The notes under the pieces: model-generated
What the model was told of the DNA's origin: nothing
The model's input: only the letters and a program-made list of their open reading frames with translations
Database searches by the model: none
Made by a program: the position numbers and the translations under genes
Shown: piece after piece, positions 1 to 8,892 of the stretch
Numbering within the stretch: the first letter of the stretch is position 1
Layout: every line of letters starts with the position of its first letter
Source of the DNA: Chitinophagaceae bacterium
Lineage (GTDB): Bacteria > Bacteroidota > Bacteroidia > Chitinophagales > Chitinophagaceae
DNA length: 23,710 nt
Assembly (NCBI GenBank): GCA_016703625.1
Contig: JADJBP010000006.1
Span: forward strand, 1-23,710
Direction: 5' to 3'

Positions 1-735
1 AAACAATATTATTTCCATCGGGCTCCACCATACCTACTTTCACTTCGGGGTTAGGGTCTCCAACCTTGGGATATCTTTGTGTTTCAACCACACCCGTGCA
101 AACCGGGGCATCAGTAATGGTAAATACAGGGATCTTTGTATCATCCGACCTGAAAAAAGCAATGCGCTTGCTGTCGGGGCTCCACCAGAAAGCACGGTAC
201 CTGCCGCTGCGTCCAAGGATCTCTTCCATATAAACCCAGCTTGCATAACCGTTCAATATGGTTTCACTGCCGTCTTTGGTTAAACGGTTTTCTTTTAACG
301 TTGACAGGTTAACAGCATATAAGTCGTTGTTTTTTGTATAAGCCACATAATTGCCATCAGGGCTTACCGTTGCATTGATCTCTTTATCGGCATCATTGGT
401 AAGCCGTATATCTTCTGTATTTTTCCGGAGATACAGGTCATTCCCTTTGGTCATGATATTGGGTGTGGTGGAAACCGTGCCTTTGTTGATATTGGGCTCA
501 ACATATTCTTTTTCGGTGCCGTTCCTTGCAGTCGACCTCGTAATTTTTCCATCTCTTCTTAAAATAAAATGGCTGTCATCGATCCATTTAACAAAGGGGA
601 AGTTGCTGGGTGATCCCTTTAAAATTGCTTTTAAAATACTGGTCATCGCCCAGTTCTTTTTTTTTGTGCCTGCGTTGAAAGGCTGAAGATCAGTAACACA
701 GCTATGGCTGCAATATGCTTTAGCAACTTCATCAT
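1..735 (-). CDS. S9 family peptidase, dipeptidyl peptidase IV-like, N-terminal part (3' end outside window)
   Basis: Secreted or periplasmic prolyl oligopeptidase-type peptidase; only the N-terminal beta-propeller part lies here. Translation starts at an ATG at 735 with a Sec signal peptide (MMKLLKHIAAIAVLLIFSL, ending STQAQ). Across a frame change near 660 (poly-T on the plus strand) it continues with ELGDDQYFKSNFKGITQ, and across another near 595 with FVKWIDDSHFIL. One frame then runs to the window edge with typical DPPIV propeller segments: SPDGKYVAYTKNNDLYAV-like, ASWVYMEEILGR, YRAFWWSPDSKRIAFFR and YPKVGDPNPEVKVG. The catalytic alpha/beta-hydrolase domain (Ser-Asp-His) would lie beyond position 1 and cannot be checked. 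It lies downstream of lysS but behind a terminator, so it is probably a separate unit. The two frame breaks look like base loss in homopolymers. Family confidence is high; substrate is unknown. Confidence 0.85.
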
Positions 736-829
736 ATGTAATTTGTTTTTTAATTGAGCGGACAAGATAACTTTTTTTGACAGGAAATACCGGGGTGAAA
801 TTGATGAACGGGGTTTAAGAAATTTAAAA

Positions 830-858
830 CAAAAAAGCTGCTGTATGATCACAGCAGC
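830..858 (-). terminator. Intrinsic terminator after lysS
   Basis: Read on the minus strand, GCTGCTGT, a six-base loop GATCAT and ACAGCAGC form a perfect 8-bp stem, followed directly by six T residues. It begins about 22 bases after the lysS stop codon and ends about 95 bases before the peptidase start. This is a textbook rho-independent terminator for lysS. Confidence 0.8.
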
Positions 859-880
859 GCTATTAAAAATGTCGAAAAAT

Positions 881-2405
881 TTAATCATCATTTCTCTCCG
901 GCCTCATCATCGGGAAAAACAGCACATCCTGTATGGAATGCTGGTTGGTAAGTAACATGGCGATCCGGTCGATCCCAAAACCGATTCCACTGGTTGGGGT
1001 ATACCATATTCCAGGGCACGTAAAAAATCATGGTCAATGAACATGGCTTCATCATCACCACGTGCCATCAACTGTGTCTGTTCTTCAAAACGTGCACGTT
1101 GTTCAATGGGATCATTCAATTCACTGTAGGCATTGGCAATTTCCTTGCCGTTGCATATCAGCTCAAAACGTTCCACCAGTCCGGGTTTGCTGCGGTGCTT
1201 TTTGGTAAGGGGGCTCATCTCAACCGGGTAATCGGTGATAAATGTGGGCTGTATGTAGCTGGCTTCACATTTATCGCCAAAGATCTCATCGATCAGTTTG
1301 CCCTTGCCCCATTTTTCATCGGCATGAATTTTTAATTCACGGCAAACATCCCTGATGCCGGCCTCATCCATTTCGCTGATGTCGAAACCGGTATGCTCTT
1401 TAATGGCACCATACATTGTTATTCTTTTGTATGGTGCTTTAAAATCGATCTCGTTATCACCCACCATTACTTTCGTTGTACCATTGGTTGCCATGGCTGC
1501 TGTGTCCAGCATCTGTTCGGTGGTATCCATCATCCATTCATAATCTTTATAAGCTACATAAAATTCAAGTATGGTAAACTCGGGATTGTGGGTGCGGTCC
1601 ATACCTTCATTGCGGAAGTTGCGGCTGAATTCATATACCCATTCAAAACCGCCAACGATCAGTCTTTTAAATAGAGTTCATTGGCAATACGCATGTACAT
1701 GGGTACATCCAGTGCATTGTGATGCGTGGTGAAAGGCCTTGCTGCCGCACCGCCGGGGATGCTTTGCAATACAGGCGTATCCACTTCCAGCGCACCGCGT
1801 TCATTCAGGAATTCACGCATGGTATTCACCATTTTGGTGCGCTTGATAAAGGTTTCTTTCACCGCCGGGTTCACGATCAGGTCGGCATACCGCTGCCTGT
1901 AACGAAACTCGGGGTCTGTTACTTCATCAAATGCCTCACCATCTTTTTCTTTTACGATCGGCAGCGGGCGTAACGATTTTGAAAGAATAGAAAACTCCCT
2001 GACGTGAATGGAAGTTTCGCCGGTTTTGGTAGTGAACACATAACCTTTGATACCAACAATGTCGCCGATATCAATTAATTTTTTCCAAACGGTTTGGTAC
2101 ATGGTTTTATCCTCACCCGGACAAATATCATCCTGCTTGATATAAAACTGGATCTTGCCAACTGAATCCTGCAGTACTGCAAAATTTGCCTTGCCCATAT
2201 CCCGTACACTCATAATACGGCCTGCAATGCATACATCAGCAAAATCATCTTTATTAGAGTCGCCTTTATATTTTTCCTTTATGTAAACCGATGTTGTATT
2301 AACCGGGTACAGTGCTGCCGGGTAGGCATCAATGCCCAGTTTGCTCAGTTCTGCCAGTTTTTCCCTGCGGATGATCTCCTGTTCGGATAAATGTTGTGTA
2401 CTCAT
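881..2405 (-). CDS. lysS: Lysine--tRNA ligase (class II lysyl-tRNA synthetase)
   Basis: Cytoplasmic enzyme that charges tRNA-Lys with lysine using ATP. ATG at 2405 starts MSTQHLSEQEIIRREKLAEL, which matches family N-termini. An OB-fold anticodon-binding domain follows (about residues 60-160, VCIAGRIMSVRDMGKANFAVLQ region), then the class II catalytic core. Motif 2 reads RNEGMDRTHNPEFTILEFY and the C-terminal motif 3 reads GIGFGIDRIAMLLTN once the frame is restored. Length is about 507 residues, normal for the family. Two one-base losses break the frame: near 1668 (AAAA in ELYLK|RLIVGGFEW) and near 1000 (CCCC in GIP|PTSGIGFG). Stop TAA is at 881-883. The protein is otherwise complete, so I regard the gene as functional in the organism. 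Confidence 0.95.
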
Positions 2406-2408
2406 GTT

Positions 2409-2443
2409 TTAGTCATTAGTCATTGGTCATTAGTCATTTGTCA
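2409..2443. repeat. Five tandem heptamers TT(A/G/T)GTCA upstream of lysS
   Basis: Five consecutive 7-base units read TTAGTCA, TTAGTCA, TTGGTCA, TTAGTCA and TTTGTCA without interruption. They lie 3 bases upstream of the lysS start codon, so they form its 5' leader (TGACTAA-type repeats in the mRNA sense). Confidence 0.85.
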
Positions 2444-2546
2444 GAAGCAATTTTTCTGCTTTATGCTAATGGCCAACAGCTTTTTAATTTAGCTGCAAAT
2501 ATACCATATACAACCCATTTGTCCATTTAGGGCTCTTACAAAAAAG

Positions 2547-2578
2547 TTTGGCAGGAAACTTGCCTGATACTACTTTTA
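2547..2578 (+). promoter_or_regulatory. Candidate Bacteroidota sigma-A promoter for the DUF4197 lipoprotein
   Basis: TTTG at 2547-2550 is followed after 20 bases by TACTTTTA at 2571-2578, which matches the Bacteroidota -7 consensus TAnnTTTG at seven of eight positions. The predicted transcript start lies a few bases before the ATG at 2593. The match is by eye only. Confidence 0.45.
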
Positions 2579-2592
2579 ATAAAACACCAATC

Positions 2593-3290
2593 ATGAAAAG
2601 TATTTTTACAGCGATCCTGGTCACTGCCCTTTTTTGCGGCTGCGATATTTTGAAACAATTACCGCAAACTACGGGTACGGGCGTAACAGAAACGGAAGCT
2701 GCAGCAGGAATTAAAGAAGCCCTTGCTCAGGGACTTACAGGTGCTGTATTAAAGTTAAACCGGGAAGATGGTTTTTTTAAGGATGCTTTATAAAATACTG
2801 GTGCCTGAAGATGCACGAAAAATTGAGAACACCTTAAGGGATATTGGTATGGGCAGTATGGTTGACAAGGCCATTTTACAGATCAACCGCGGGGCCGAAG
2901 ATGCTGCCGGTTATGCCAAACCCATTTTTGTGAATGCCATAAAGAGTATGACCATACAGGATGCGATCGGGCTGGTAAGAAACGGCGATACCAGCGCCAC
3001 CCATTTTTTCAGGGAGAAAACAACAGCCCAACTGGTTGCAGCATTTACACCGGTGATCAAAGCATCGCTTGACAAGGTGAATGCCACCAAATATTACAGC
3101 GATATGGTAAATAAATACAACAGCCTGCCCATTGTGTTTAAAAAATTAATCCTGATCTTACCGCTTATGTTACCGGTAAAGCCACCAATGCATTGTTTGA
3201 CCTGGTGGCCCAGGAAGAAGGAATATCCGCAATAATTTTGCGGCCAGGACAACTGATCTGCTGAAGAAAGTATTTGGAGGTATCTTTTAA
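2593..3290 (+). CDS. DUF4197 domain-containing lipoprotein
   Basis: Predicted outer-membrane or periplasmic lipoprotein of unknown function. ATG at 2593 starts MKSIFTAILVTALFCGC, a lipoprotein signal with the acceptor Cys near residue 17. The mature part carries DUF4197 features: TEAAAGIKEALAQGLTGAV, DGFFKDAL, then KILVPEDARKIENTLRDIG, VDKAILQINRGAEDAAGYA, PIFVNAIKSMTIQDAIGLV and GDTSATHFFREKT. The C-terminus (DLTAYVTGKATNALFDLV, then NNFAARTTDLLKKVFGGIF) becomes visible only after correcting frame changes near 2790, 3150 and 3225, each consistent with one lost base. Stop TAA is at 3288-3290. About 232 residues, normal for the family. It is a single-gene unit between lysS (divergent) and the envelope operon (convergent). 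Confidence 0.85.
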
Positions 3291-3299
3291 ACCATAAAT

Positions 3300-3716
3300 T
3301 TAAAACCCGATTTTAATGGTCAGTGCCGGGTAACTTCCTGTATTCAGGTTCCCATTTTTAAGTTGCTGAAACTGTTTTGTATCGAGTCCAAGTGACAGGG
3401 CTTTGTTTTTATTGGACTTTGACAAAATAAATAAAGTTAGGCTACCCATTAAGCAGACAGTACCGGCAATATACAAAGCGTATTCACCACTATGATTTAC
3501 CTTGTTTACATCCGGAAAATCAAATTGTTTATTGGCATTTGAAATGGTAGTGATAATTCCACCGATATCCAGGGCGGCGCCAACACCCAACAGGATAAAG
3601 GCTGCTGTTTTTTGATTTTTACTCTTTTGCAGGTAATCGGTTTTTCCAGCAGGCTGGCTAAAGCATTGAAATGAGAAAAGAAGCATTACGCAATTAATCA
3701 ATAATTTCTTTTTCAT
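3300..3716 (-). CDS. Small secreted/membrane protein, two predicted TM segments
   Basis: I do not recognise a named family. The 138-residue product has a Sec signal peptide (MKKKLLINCVMLLFSFQCFSQ), a hydrophobic segment near residues 37-58 (TAAFILLGVGAALDIGGII) and a second near residues 80-100 (ALYIAGTVCLMGSLTLFIL). A Lys/Asn-rich stretch and a C-terminal part ending LTIKIGF follow; the ending resembles a beta-strand with a terminal aromatic residue. The frame is intact. It starts 11 bases after the restored stop of the upstream gene (3728), so it is probably the last gene of the minus-strand envelope operon. The two-TM layout echoes the neighbouring product. Confidence 0.6.
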   Translation of the reverse strand: MKKKLLINCVMLLFSFQCFSQPAGKTDYLQKSKNQKTAAFILLGVGAALDIGGIITTISNANKQFDFPDVNKVNHSGEYALYIAGTVCLMGSLTLFILSKSNKNKALSLGLDTKQFQQLKNGNLNTGSYPALTIKIGF

Positions 3717-3727
3717 AACCAGGGTTT

Positions 3728-4296
3728 TTAAAAGTTAACGTATTTATTTATTTCAGCCTTTTTTTCATGGTAAAATGTAGTTCGGTTATTCAGCGGAAAA
3801 CTGATCGAAAGTCTTTTGGAAGCCACTAAGCCAATAGCCATAAAACGGTTCCGCCCGCTGCGCCAACGATCAAAGCCCTGTTCCTGCGGCGCCTGTTGCC
3901 GGATGTAGAGCCTTCAATGGCTGCAAATACTAATTCCAAAAAACTAGTTCTGCCATCGTTATCAACATCCCCCGCGTTATTGGTTAACCCGGCAGTTACA
4001 ATAAAACCGAAAACAGTAACACAGGTAATTCCCAGTAAATTAACACCTGTTTTGTTTCTTATCTGCAGTTCCTGAATTGTATTTACGGGTATGTGCATGC
4101 CGGTATTTGCCATGTACCGTTTTGTGGAACTCAGTATGAACATCGAATCCGAATGGGCAACCAAATAGCCTTTTACCGTACCGGAGTCCGCAATGATTTT
4201 GGCTCTATACTCCAGGTTTTCATTCGGTTTAATTTCCGGGTACTGCTGTGCAAAGCAGCAGATCGGCATCATTAATAATAAAATAAAAATTTTCAT
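3728..4296 (-). CDS. Secreted small-domain protein with two TM segments and an EF-hand-like loop
   Basis: Unnamed envelope protein, about 189 residues after correcting one lost T near 3840. Signal peptide MKIFILLLMMPICCFAQ. Residues 30-82 form a small beta-rich domain (GTVKGYLVAHSDSMFIL, then IPVNTIQELQIRNK) that resembles the product of 5229-5567. A TM segment lies near residues 85-104. Residues 110-121 read DVDNDGRTSFLE, a good match to the EF-hand/dockerin calcium loop DxDxDG(x)5E. A second TM segment follows (RALIVGAAGGTV). The raw frame stops at 3826, but the neighbouring frame continues with sensible sequence (GLVASKRLSISFPLNNRTTF) to TAA at 3728-3730. It follows the caspase-like gene by about 57 bases. 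Family-level function is unknown; calcium binding is an inference from the motif. Confidence 0.6.
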
Positions 4297-4353
4297 TTAT
4301 TATATTTTTACATTAATAAAACCGATCAGGCTGTTTGGTACAGGTAAGCTAAA

Positions 4354-5232
4354 TTATAATTTCCCCTTTTGAATTTTTGAATTTTTTCTCCAGTTTCTTA
4401 CGGTTTTTGGATAGGACAGGTAATTCCTCTGCTTACAGGAAATGCTGCCATTATGTTGCAGGCTAACGGTTACGGGTTTTTCAAATGCCCCTTTTTTACC
4501 GGAGTAACAGTTCCATTCTCCCAGCTTTTCCCATACGGGTTTATATACGGGGTCTTTAAATTTCTTCCTGCCGGGCATTCCGGCCATAGCATAGCTGGCA
4601 TTCATAATACCGATGCCCGTCATTACAAAACTTTCGCAGGCATACACCGTAGCATTATTAAACAGCCTGCTGGTGCCGATCATCAATGAATCTCCATTCA
4701 TCCGTTGCTCCGGAAAATTTTCAACGGCAGGAAGTGTATAGGTGGCGCCGCCATAGCAGGATCCAATACCCACATTGGTATTTGTATCGCAATAGGCAGC
4801 CAGTTTTTTCAGGTGAACCGTAAAGGCGCTGTCGCGGATGGTTTGGTAATTGAATTCCTCTTTGCCAATTTCAAAAAGGGACCTTCGCCGTTGAAAATGG
4901 CCATGGCTGTCGAACCAGATATTGCCGATCATGGCATTTTTTACATTTCAGGATCTTGATGATCTTTTAACCATTTCCTTCGACGAGCCGGGCAGGATCA
5001 AATAATAATCATTGATATGGTACTTATACATCCAAATGGCCTGGGACTGGAAACTAAAGAATGCCAGGTCAAGCTTTTTCTGTTTGGGCGATACAATAAA
5101 GTTGATCCGGGGAACGGGTTCATGAATATTGCCGGGCACATTTTGTGCCATGGTTTCCACTGTAAAAATAAGGCTGATCACTAAAAGATAAAATGATCTG
5201 AAGCGGTTGAGCATGATGGTTAATTTTTTCAT
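4354..5232 (-). CDS. Secreted putative clan CD (caspase/legumain-like) cysteine peptidase-fold protein
   Basis: About 290 residues with a signal peptide (MLNRFRSFYLLVISLIF...MAQ). The start overlaps the upstream stop as ATGA (5229-5232). Two landmarks suggest a clan CD peptidase fold: a hydrophobic strand running into a His motif (NIWFDSHGH, first His codon at 4903-4905), and a second strand running into a Cys motif (NVGIGSCYGGATY, Cys codon at 4756-4758). The His-Cys spacing is 49 residues, similar to caspases and legumain. The frame is broken between about 4930 and 4990: the upstream frame ends KEMVKRSSRS, and a third frame carries LKDHQDPEM in between, so at least two indels are present. 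There is no obvious propeptide or C-terminal sorting domain. The peptidase assignment rests on motif and spacing only; a non-catalytic relative is possible. Confidence 0.45.
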
Positions 5233-5567
5233 TTTGATGTTTTATTAAATTCATTAAACAGTTGCTTGCTGCCATTGATAGCATATTTTTTCCACTTGAG
5301 ATTTTTTCTCTTCAGTTCCAGCTTGCGGATATTTGAATAACCAAACTCAACAGGCTTATATTTTTTATTTTTTTTCCATTCTTTAAATTTACCGGGGTAA
5401 ATGAGTACAGAAGTATCTTTTACCTCCAGCAATAAACCTTTCAGTATATTATCATTTACGGTAGTTAACTGAACAGGATAGACCGGTATTTTACCGTTAA
5501 CCGGATCGGTTTGTGCAAAGAGGCCAGTGGTGCTGATTAAAAGGAGGATGACTGTTATCAGTTTCAT
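5229..5567 (-). CDS. Small secreted protein sharing a beta-rich domain with the 3728-4296 product
   Basis: A 112-residue product with signal peptide MKLITVILLLISTTGLFAQ and no named family. The mature part (VQLTTVNDNILKGLLLEVKD, TSVLIYPG, EFGYSNIRKLELKRKN) has the pattern K-G-x-L-x-x-V-x-D-(S/T)-x-x-x-I, a variable loop, then I-x-x-L-x-(L/I)-(K/R)-(R/N)-K. The same pattern occurs in the 3728-4296 protein. Unlike that protein, it lacks TM segments after the domain. It starts five bases after the restored stop of the upstream lipoprotein gene and its stop overlaps the next start (ATGA), so translational coupling inside one operon is likely. The frame is intact. Confidence 0.65.
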   Translation of the reverse strand: MKLITVILLLISTTGLFAQTDPVNGKIPVYPVQLTTVNDNILKGLLLEVKDTSVLIYPGKFKEWKKNKKYKPVEFGYSNIRKLELKRKNLKWKKYAINGSKQLFNEFNKTSK

Positions 5568-5571
5568 GGTT

Positions 5572-6186
5572 TTATTTTTTTCGGTTTAAAGTATCCGGTT
5601 CATTAAATACAAATGAAGCTGTTTCACCGGAAAGTATATTTTTCTGCAGTGCTGCAGCGTCGGCAGTCAGCAGTATATGGTCCTTGTTTAATTTTTCATG
5701 TTTGACCCTGCTGCTGTTTTTTCAATATACTTTTTCATGGCATCGATATCCATTCCGGCCACACTCAACCGGTTGTTATCAATGATATGAATCTGGTAGA
5801 TAAAATGAAGGGGCAGCAGGGCCGTCCTGGTCTCTTCTCCCAGGGATCTGAATTGGGGATGATCCGTATCCGGGGTACCATCAAAATAATACCGGTTGTT
5901 CAGCTGAATCAAAAATCCGGAAAAATAACTGGTATCAAAAAAGGAGACCTTTTTGCCACCATCCTCGCTGGTCTTTTTATCAATTACGGTAACCTGGTAT
6001 TTCGTGGTTCCTGCTTTGCGGAGGATCACCTGCGTCCCCATGTCCTTACCGGACCAGTGACCAACAAGTTCTTCCCCTGAAAATATGATCGCTTTCGTTT
6101 TCACTGATGGGGTACAGGGAACTTACGCAGGAGGTTATAGTAAGTGAAATGAACAGAACAAGGCAAGGGTAATATATATTTTTCAT
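5572..6186 (-). CDS. Predicted lipoprotein, first gene of the envelope operon
   Basis: About 205 residues, family not recognised. ATG at 6186 gives MKNIYYPCLVLFISLTITSC, a lipoprotein signal with the acceptor Cys at residue 20, followed by VSSLYPISENESDHIF. The frame changes near 6080 (one extra G in a GGGG run) into EELVGHWSGKDMGTQVIL, TKYQVTVIDKK, DTSYFSGFLIQLNNRYYFDG and FIYQIHIIDNNRLSVAGMDI. It changes again near 5697 (one lost base) into EKLNKDHILLTADAAALQK, ending NEPDTLNRKK with TAA at 5572-5574. 'LVGxW ... Y.V ... LI.LNNRYY' suggests a lipocalin-like or small beta-barrel fold, but this is only an impression. An alternative upstream reading frame (6101-6286) does not give a lipoprotein signal and is not preferred. 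Confidence 0.65.
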
Positions 6187-6234
6187 GTTGTCGGTTTTGG
6201 TCAATGAGAAATTTGAGTTGTTTCAAATCTTCTT

Positions 6235-6242
6235 CAAACCTA
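6235..6242 (-). promoter_or_regulatory. Candidate -7 box for the envelope operon
   Basis: Minus-strand TAGGTTTG matches the Bacteroidota -7 consensus TAnnTTTG at every position and lies about 50 bases upstream of the lipoprotein ATG at 6186. No TTTG box is present at the usual distance, so the call is tentative. Confidence 0.3.
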
Positions 6243-6488
6243 TCACCTGGATTCTTCAAAACATAGCAGTAATTAACGGTTGGCATTTTTGGGTTGGTAA
6301 TTATAATAATGGCGGGATAAACTGTTAAAGGACGTTAACGAAAAAAGCTGATTTTGAACTTAATCCAGTCTTGCCTGCATCGGAATAGTAGTTTAAACGG
6401 GCTGTAGAATTTATTTATAAGAAGGTTATGAGGGTAATAATGCCAGTTACCAAAGGAAATGAGCAAAGGGCCAAAGGGACTATGAAAT

Positions 6489-6506
6489 GGCAAAACAAGT
6501 TTATAA
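6489..6506 (+). promoter_or_regulatory. Leader element of kinase 1, duplicated before kinase 2
   Basis: GGCAAAACAAGTTTATAA lies about 10 bases before the ATG at 6516. The same element, with T changed to A at one position (GGCAAAACAAGTTAATAA, 8893-8910), precedes the second kinase at an equivalent distance. The leader was therefore copied together with the gene, or is under selection. Confidence 0.5.
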
Positions 6507-6515
6507 CTTTAAAGC

Positions 6516-8822
6516 ATGTACAAATATTTTAGACGCAAGGTATTTTATGGATTGGTCATTATGCTACATGTAACAGGCAATGTATTTGCCCAGCATAAGC
6601 CATTATTTAAGAAAATTCCTTTGGATAGTTTAGGCGTACGCTGTTATAAATTGTTGAGTACAAAAGGAGGAAGTATTCGAATCACGACTTCAGCTGGATT
6701 AGGGATATTTAAAGAAGACAATTTGCAAGTATGGGGTGCGCCGCAGGATGTTTTATTAGAATTGGAGAATTCTATGAAAGGATTAAAGCTTGACAAACTT
6801 ATTCATGCACAAGATAGCGTAAGAGCTATGGCAGAGGGGCCTGATGGTGTTTTCTTTTTTGCAACAAGGGATAATGAAATATTTTTTTCACCCAATTCTG
6901 AAATCATCCAATTTTGGTGGCCACCATTTATTTTCCCACCAAAGGGTCAGCCATTTGAAAAAATAGCATCCTTATATATTGATAATAAGGGGGACCTTTT
7001 TATTGGCACATATGCTGATAATATGTATCTAATAAAGGAAGGAGCTAATCAAAAATATTTACAAGATGTTGATTATAAAATCGTAGATGGTGCATATGTT
7101 TATGGCAAAGGAGAAAGGCCAGTAAAAAAATTATCCTCGCTCCTCATACAGGCGTGTTTTCTTTTGCACAGGACAACCTTGATAAAATATTATCTGGATA
7201 GGCACTGATCATGGCCTATACCGGTATAATAAGGCGATAAGTCAAGGAAAAATTATTATACCAATCAATGTGCTAGCCGGACTTACATTTACCGTTACTC
7301 ATATTGAGTTAAATAAGCAAGGTGGTATTTGGTTCAGCACACTGGATAGGGGTATGGGTTTTTATGATCAGCAGAAAAACAGCATCCAGTTTTATCCTTA
7401 TCCTAAAAGAACAGCAATACTGCAACCCGGTATCCGGTAAAAACATTTTGTTACAAAACGGATAACGATTTTTTTGTAGCAGTAATGGATTCACTTCCTG
7501 CAATCTTTAATACCAAAACGGGTGCCTACACATTTATAAATGATGCCTCTTTAAAGCAATCAGCTGATAGTACAACTGATATTAAAGCTGACAAATATGG
7601 AAATCTTTTTCTGATAAAGGGCGGGGCGCTTTATATATGGTATGCCACTACAGGAAATGAACTTTCAAGCACTATAAATCCTGATAGTGCTTTTTTGGAA
7701 CCATATATTAAATATGTGAAAACAGCTAATGGTATTGTAATATCCTCAACTGAATGGGAATGGGAACATAACATCCATGAACTCAAATTAAATTATAACC
7801 AGAATCAGAATTTTATTTACATAGGATTTGGGGTGAATGACTTTAATTCTGTATCCAATAACCAATTTGCTTATAAAATAGACGGGGTAACTAACGGATG
7901 GATTTTAACAACGCCTATGAACATGGATAGCAGCGGTGCTGTTATTGCTGGATTAAAACCCGGCAAATATCTATTTGAGTTAAAGGTAAAAACAGGCGAT
8001 GAAGACTGGCGAAAGCAACAGGCAAAAATGATTATCATTGTAAGCCCCCCATTTTGGCAAACGTGGTGGTTCTGGGCATCCGTTATTTTGGGATTAGGAT
8101 TAATTATCGGTTTGCTTATGTGGTGGCGGATAAGGACGGTTAAAAGAAAAGAAAAGAAAAATTCGCTCATGAAAAACAAATGATGGAGTTGGAAGCTATG
8201 GCGTTACGTGCCCAGATGAATCCGCATTTTATTTTCAATTGCCTCAATTCTATAAAGTCATTGATGCAGGAAAAGGAGACAGAAAAAGGCATAACCTATC
8301 TTACTACCTTCTCCAAACTCATACGTACCTTGTTTAATAATGCCGATAAGAAACTGATCAGTTTGTACGATGAAATTGAAACCTGCAAATTTTATCTGCA
8401 ATTAGAAGCCCTGCGATTTGATACTAAGTTTTCTTATGCAGTGAACATTGATGAAACAATTGACCTCAAATCAATACAGGTACCGGCACTTATTATTCAA
8501 CCCTTTATTGAAAATGCCATCTGGCATGGCATTGTACCGCGTAAAAGTTCAGGTCATGTCTCATTGAAAGTGACTCGAAAATACGATATTATAGAAGTTG
8601 CGATAGATGATGATGGTATAGGCAGAGACTTCGCAACAAAATAGATCGACCAGCGGACTAGTTCACCAATCCAAAGGAGTAAACCTTACCCAAACCAGGC
8701 TGGAACTAAATAACCTGCTGCAGCAGCGGCATGCTGAGTTGGAGGTAATTGATAAGAAAGATGAAAATGGAATAGCAACAGGTACAACAGTCATAATTAA
8801 AATTAAAGAAGAACAGTTATAA
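6516..8822 (+). CDS. Sensor histidine kinase 1: beta-propeller, Y_Y_Y, TM, LytS/YesM-type kinase
   Basis: Membrane sensor kinase, about 769 residues across the breaks. Signal peptide MYKYFRRKVFYGLVIMLHV...FAQ, then a periplasmic propeller with repeats such as AMAEGPDGVFFFATRDNEIF, SLYIDNKGDLFIGTYADNMY and WIGTDHGLYRYNK. A Y_Y_Y-like domain follows (FAYKIDGVTNGWI, LKPGKYLFELKVKTGDEDW), then one TM segment (FWASVILGLGLIIGLLMWW) and the His_kinase domain. The likely phospho-acceptor His is in AQMNPHFIFN (codon 8225-8227). The ATPase shows the N box (FIENAIWHG), DDDGIGR and SKGVNLTQTR. Frame changes lie near 7125, 7195, 7410, 8160 and 8630; each keeps homology to kinase 2. Stop TAA is at 8820-8822, ending IIKIKEEQL. 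First of four paralogues feeding the regulator at 13478. The ligand is unknown. Confidence 0.9.
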
Positions 8823-8892
8823 TGGGAAACATTATTAGAGGTGAAAATATTTTTTTTTGGGTAGTTAAGTGAATGACCAAATTGGTTTGACC

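Larger units (their letters stand above)
6187..6515. promoter_or_regulatory. Divergent intergenic region between envelope operon and kinase array
   Basis: This 329-bp gap must hold the promoters of both the minus-strand envelope operon and the plus-strand kinase array. It contains a palindrome CGTTAACG at 6333-6340 preceded by a similar GTTAA ten bases upstream (ACTGTTAAAGGACGTTAACG), a possible regulator site. A TAGGTTTG box lies on the minus strand at 6235-6242. Near-repeated purine runs (GAGCAAAGGGCCAAAGGGA) lie around 6460-6480. A short minus-strand open frame (about 6189-6286, MPTVNYCYVLKNPGDRFEED) overlaps it, but I see no support for translation. Confidence 0.5.

Noticed and set aside
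1030..1335. Plus-strand open frames within lysS (also 1355-1543, 1393-1674 and 1719-1973)
   Set aside because: They are antisense shadows of a conserved aminoacyl-tRNA synthetase and show no family features of their own.
881..2405. lysS as a pseudogene because of its frame breaks
   Set aside because: All class II motifs and the full length are preserved across single-base homopolymer losses, as in most other genes of the window, so sequencing error is the simpler explanation.
6101..6286. Minus-strand open frame MPTVNYCYVLKNPGDRFEED... upstream of the envelope lipoprotein
   Set aside because: It overlaps the lipoprotein signal sequence in another frame, and its C-terminal half is plainly the shadow of that gene. 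The upper half contains a TAGGTTTG promoter-like box, so it is more likely a leader than a gene.
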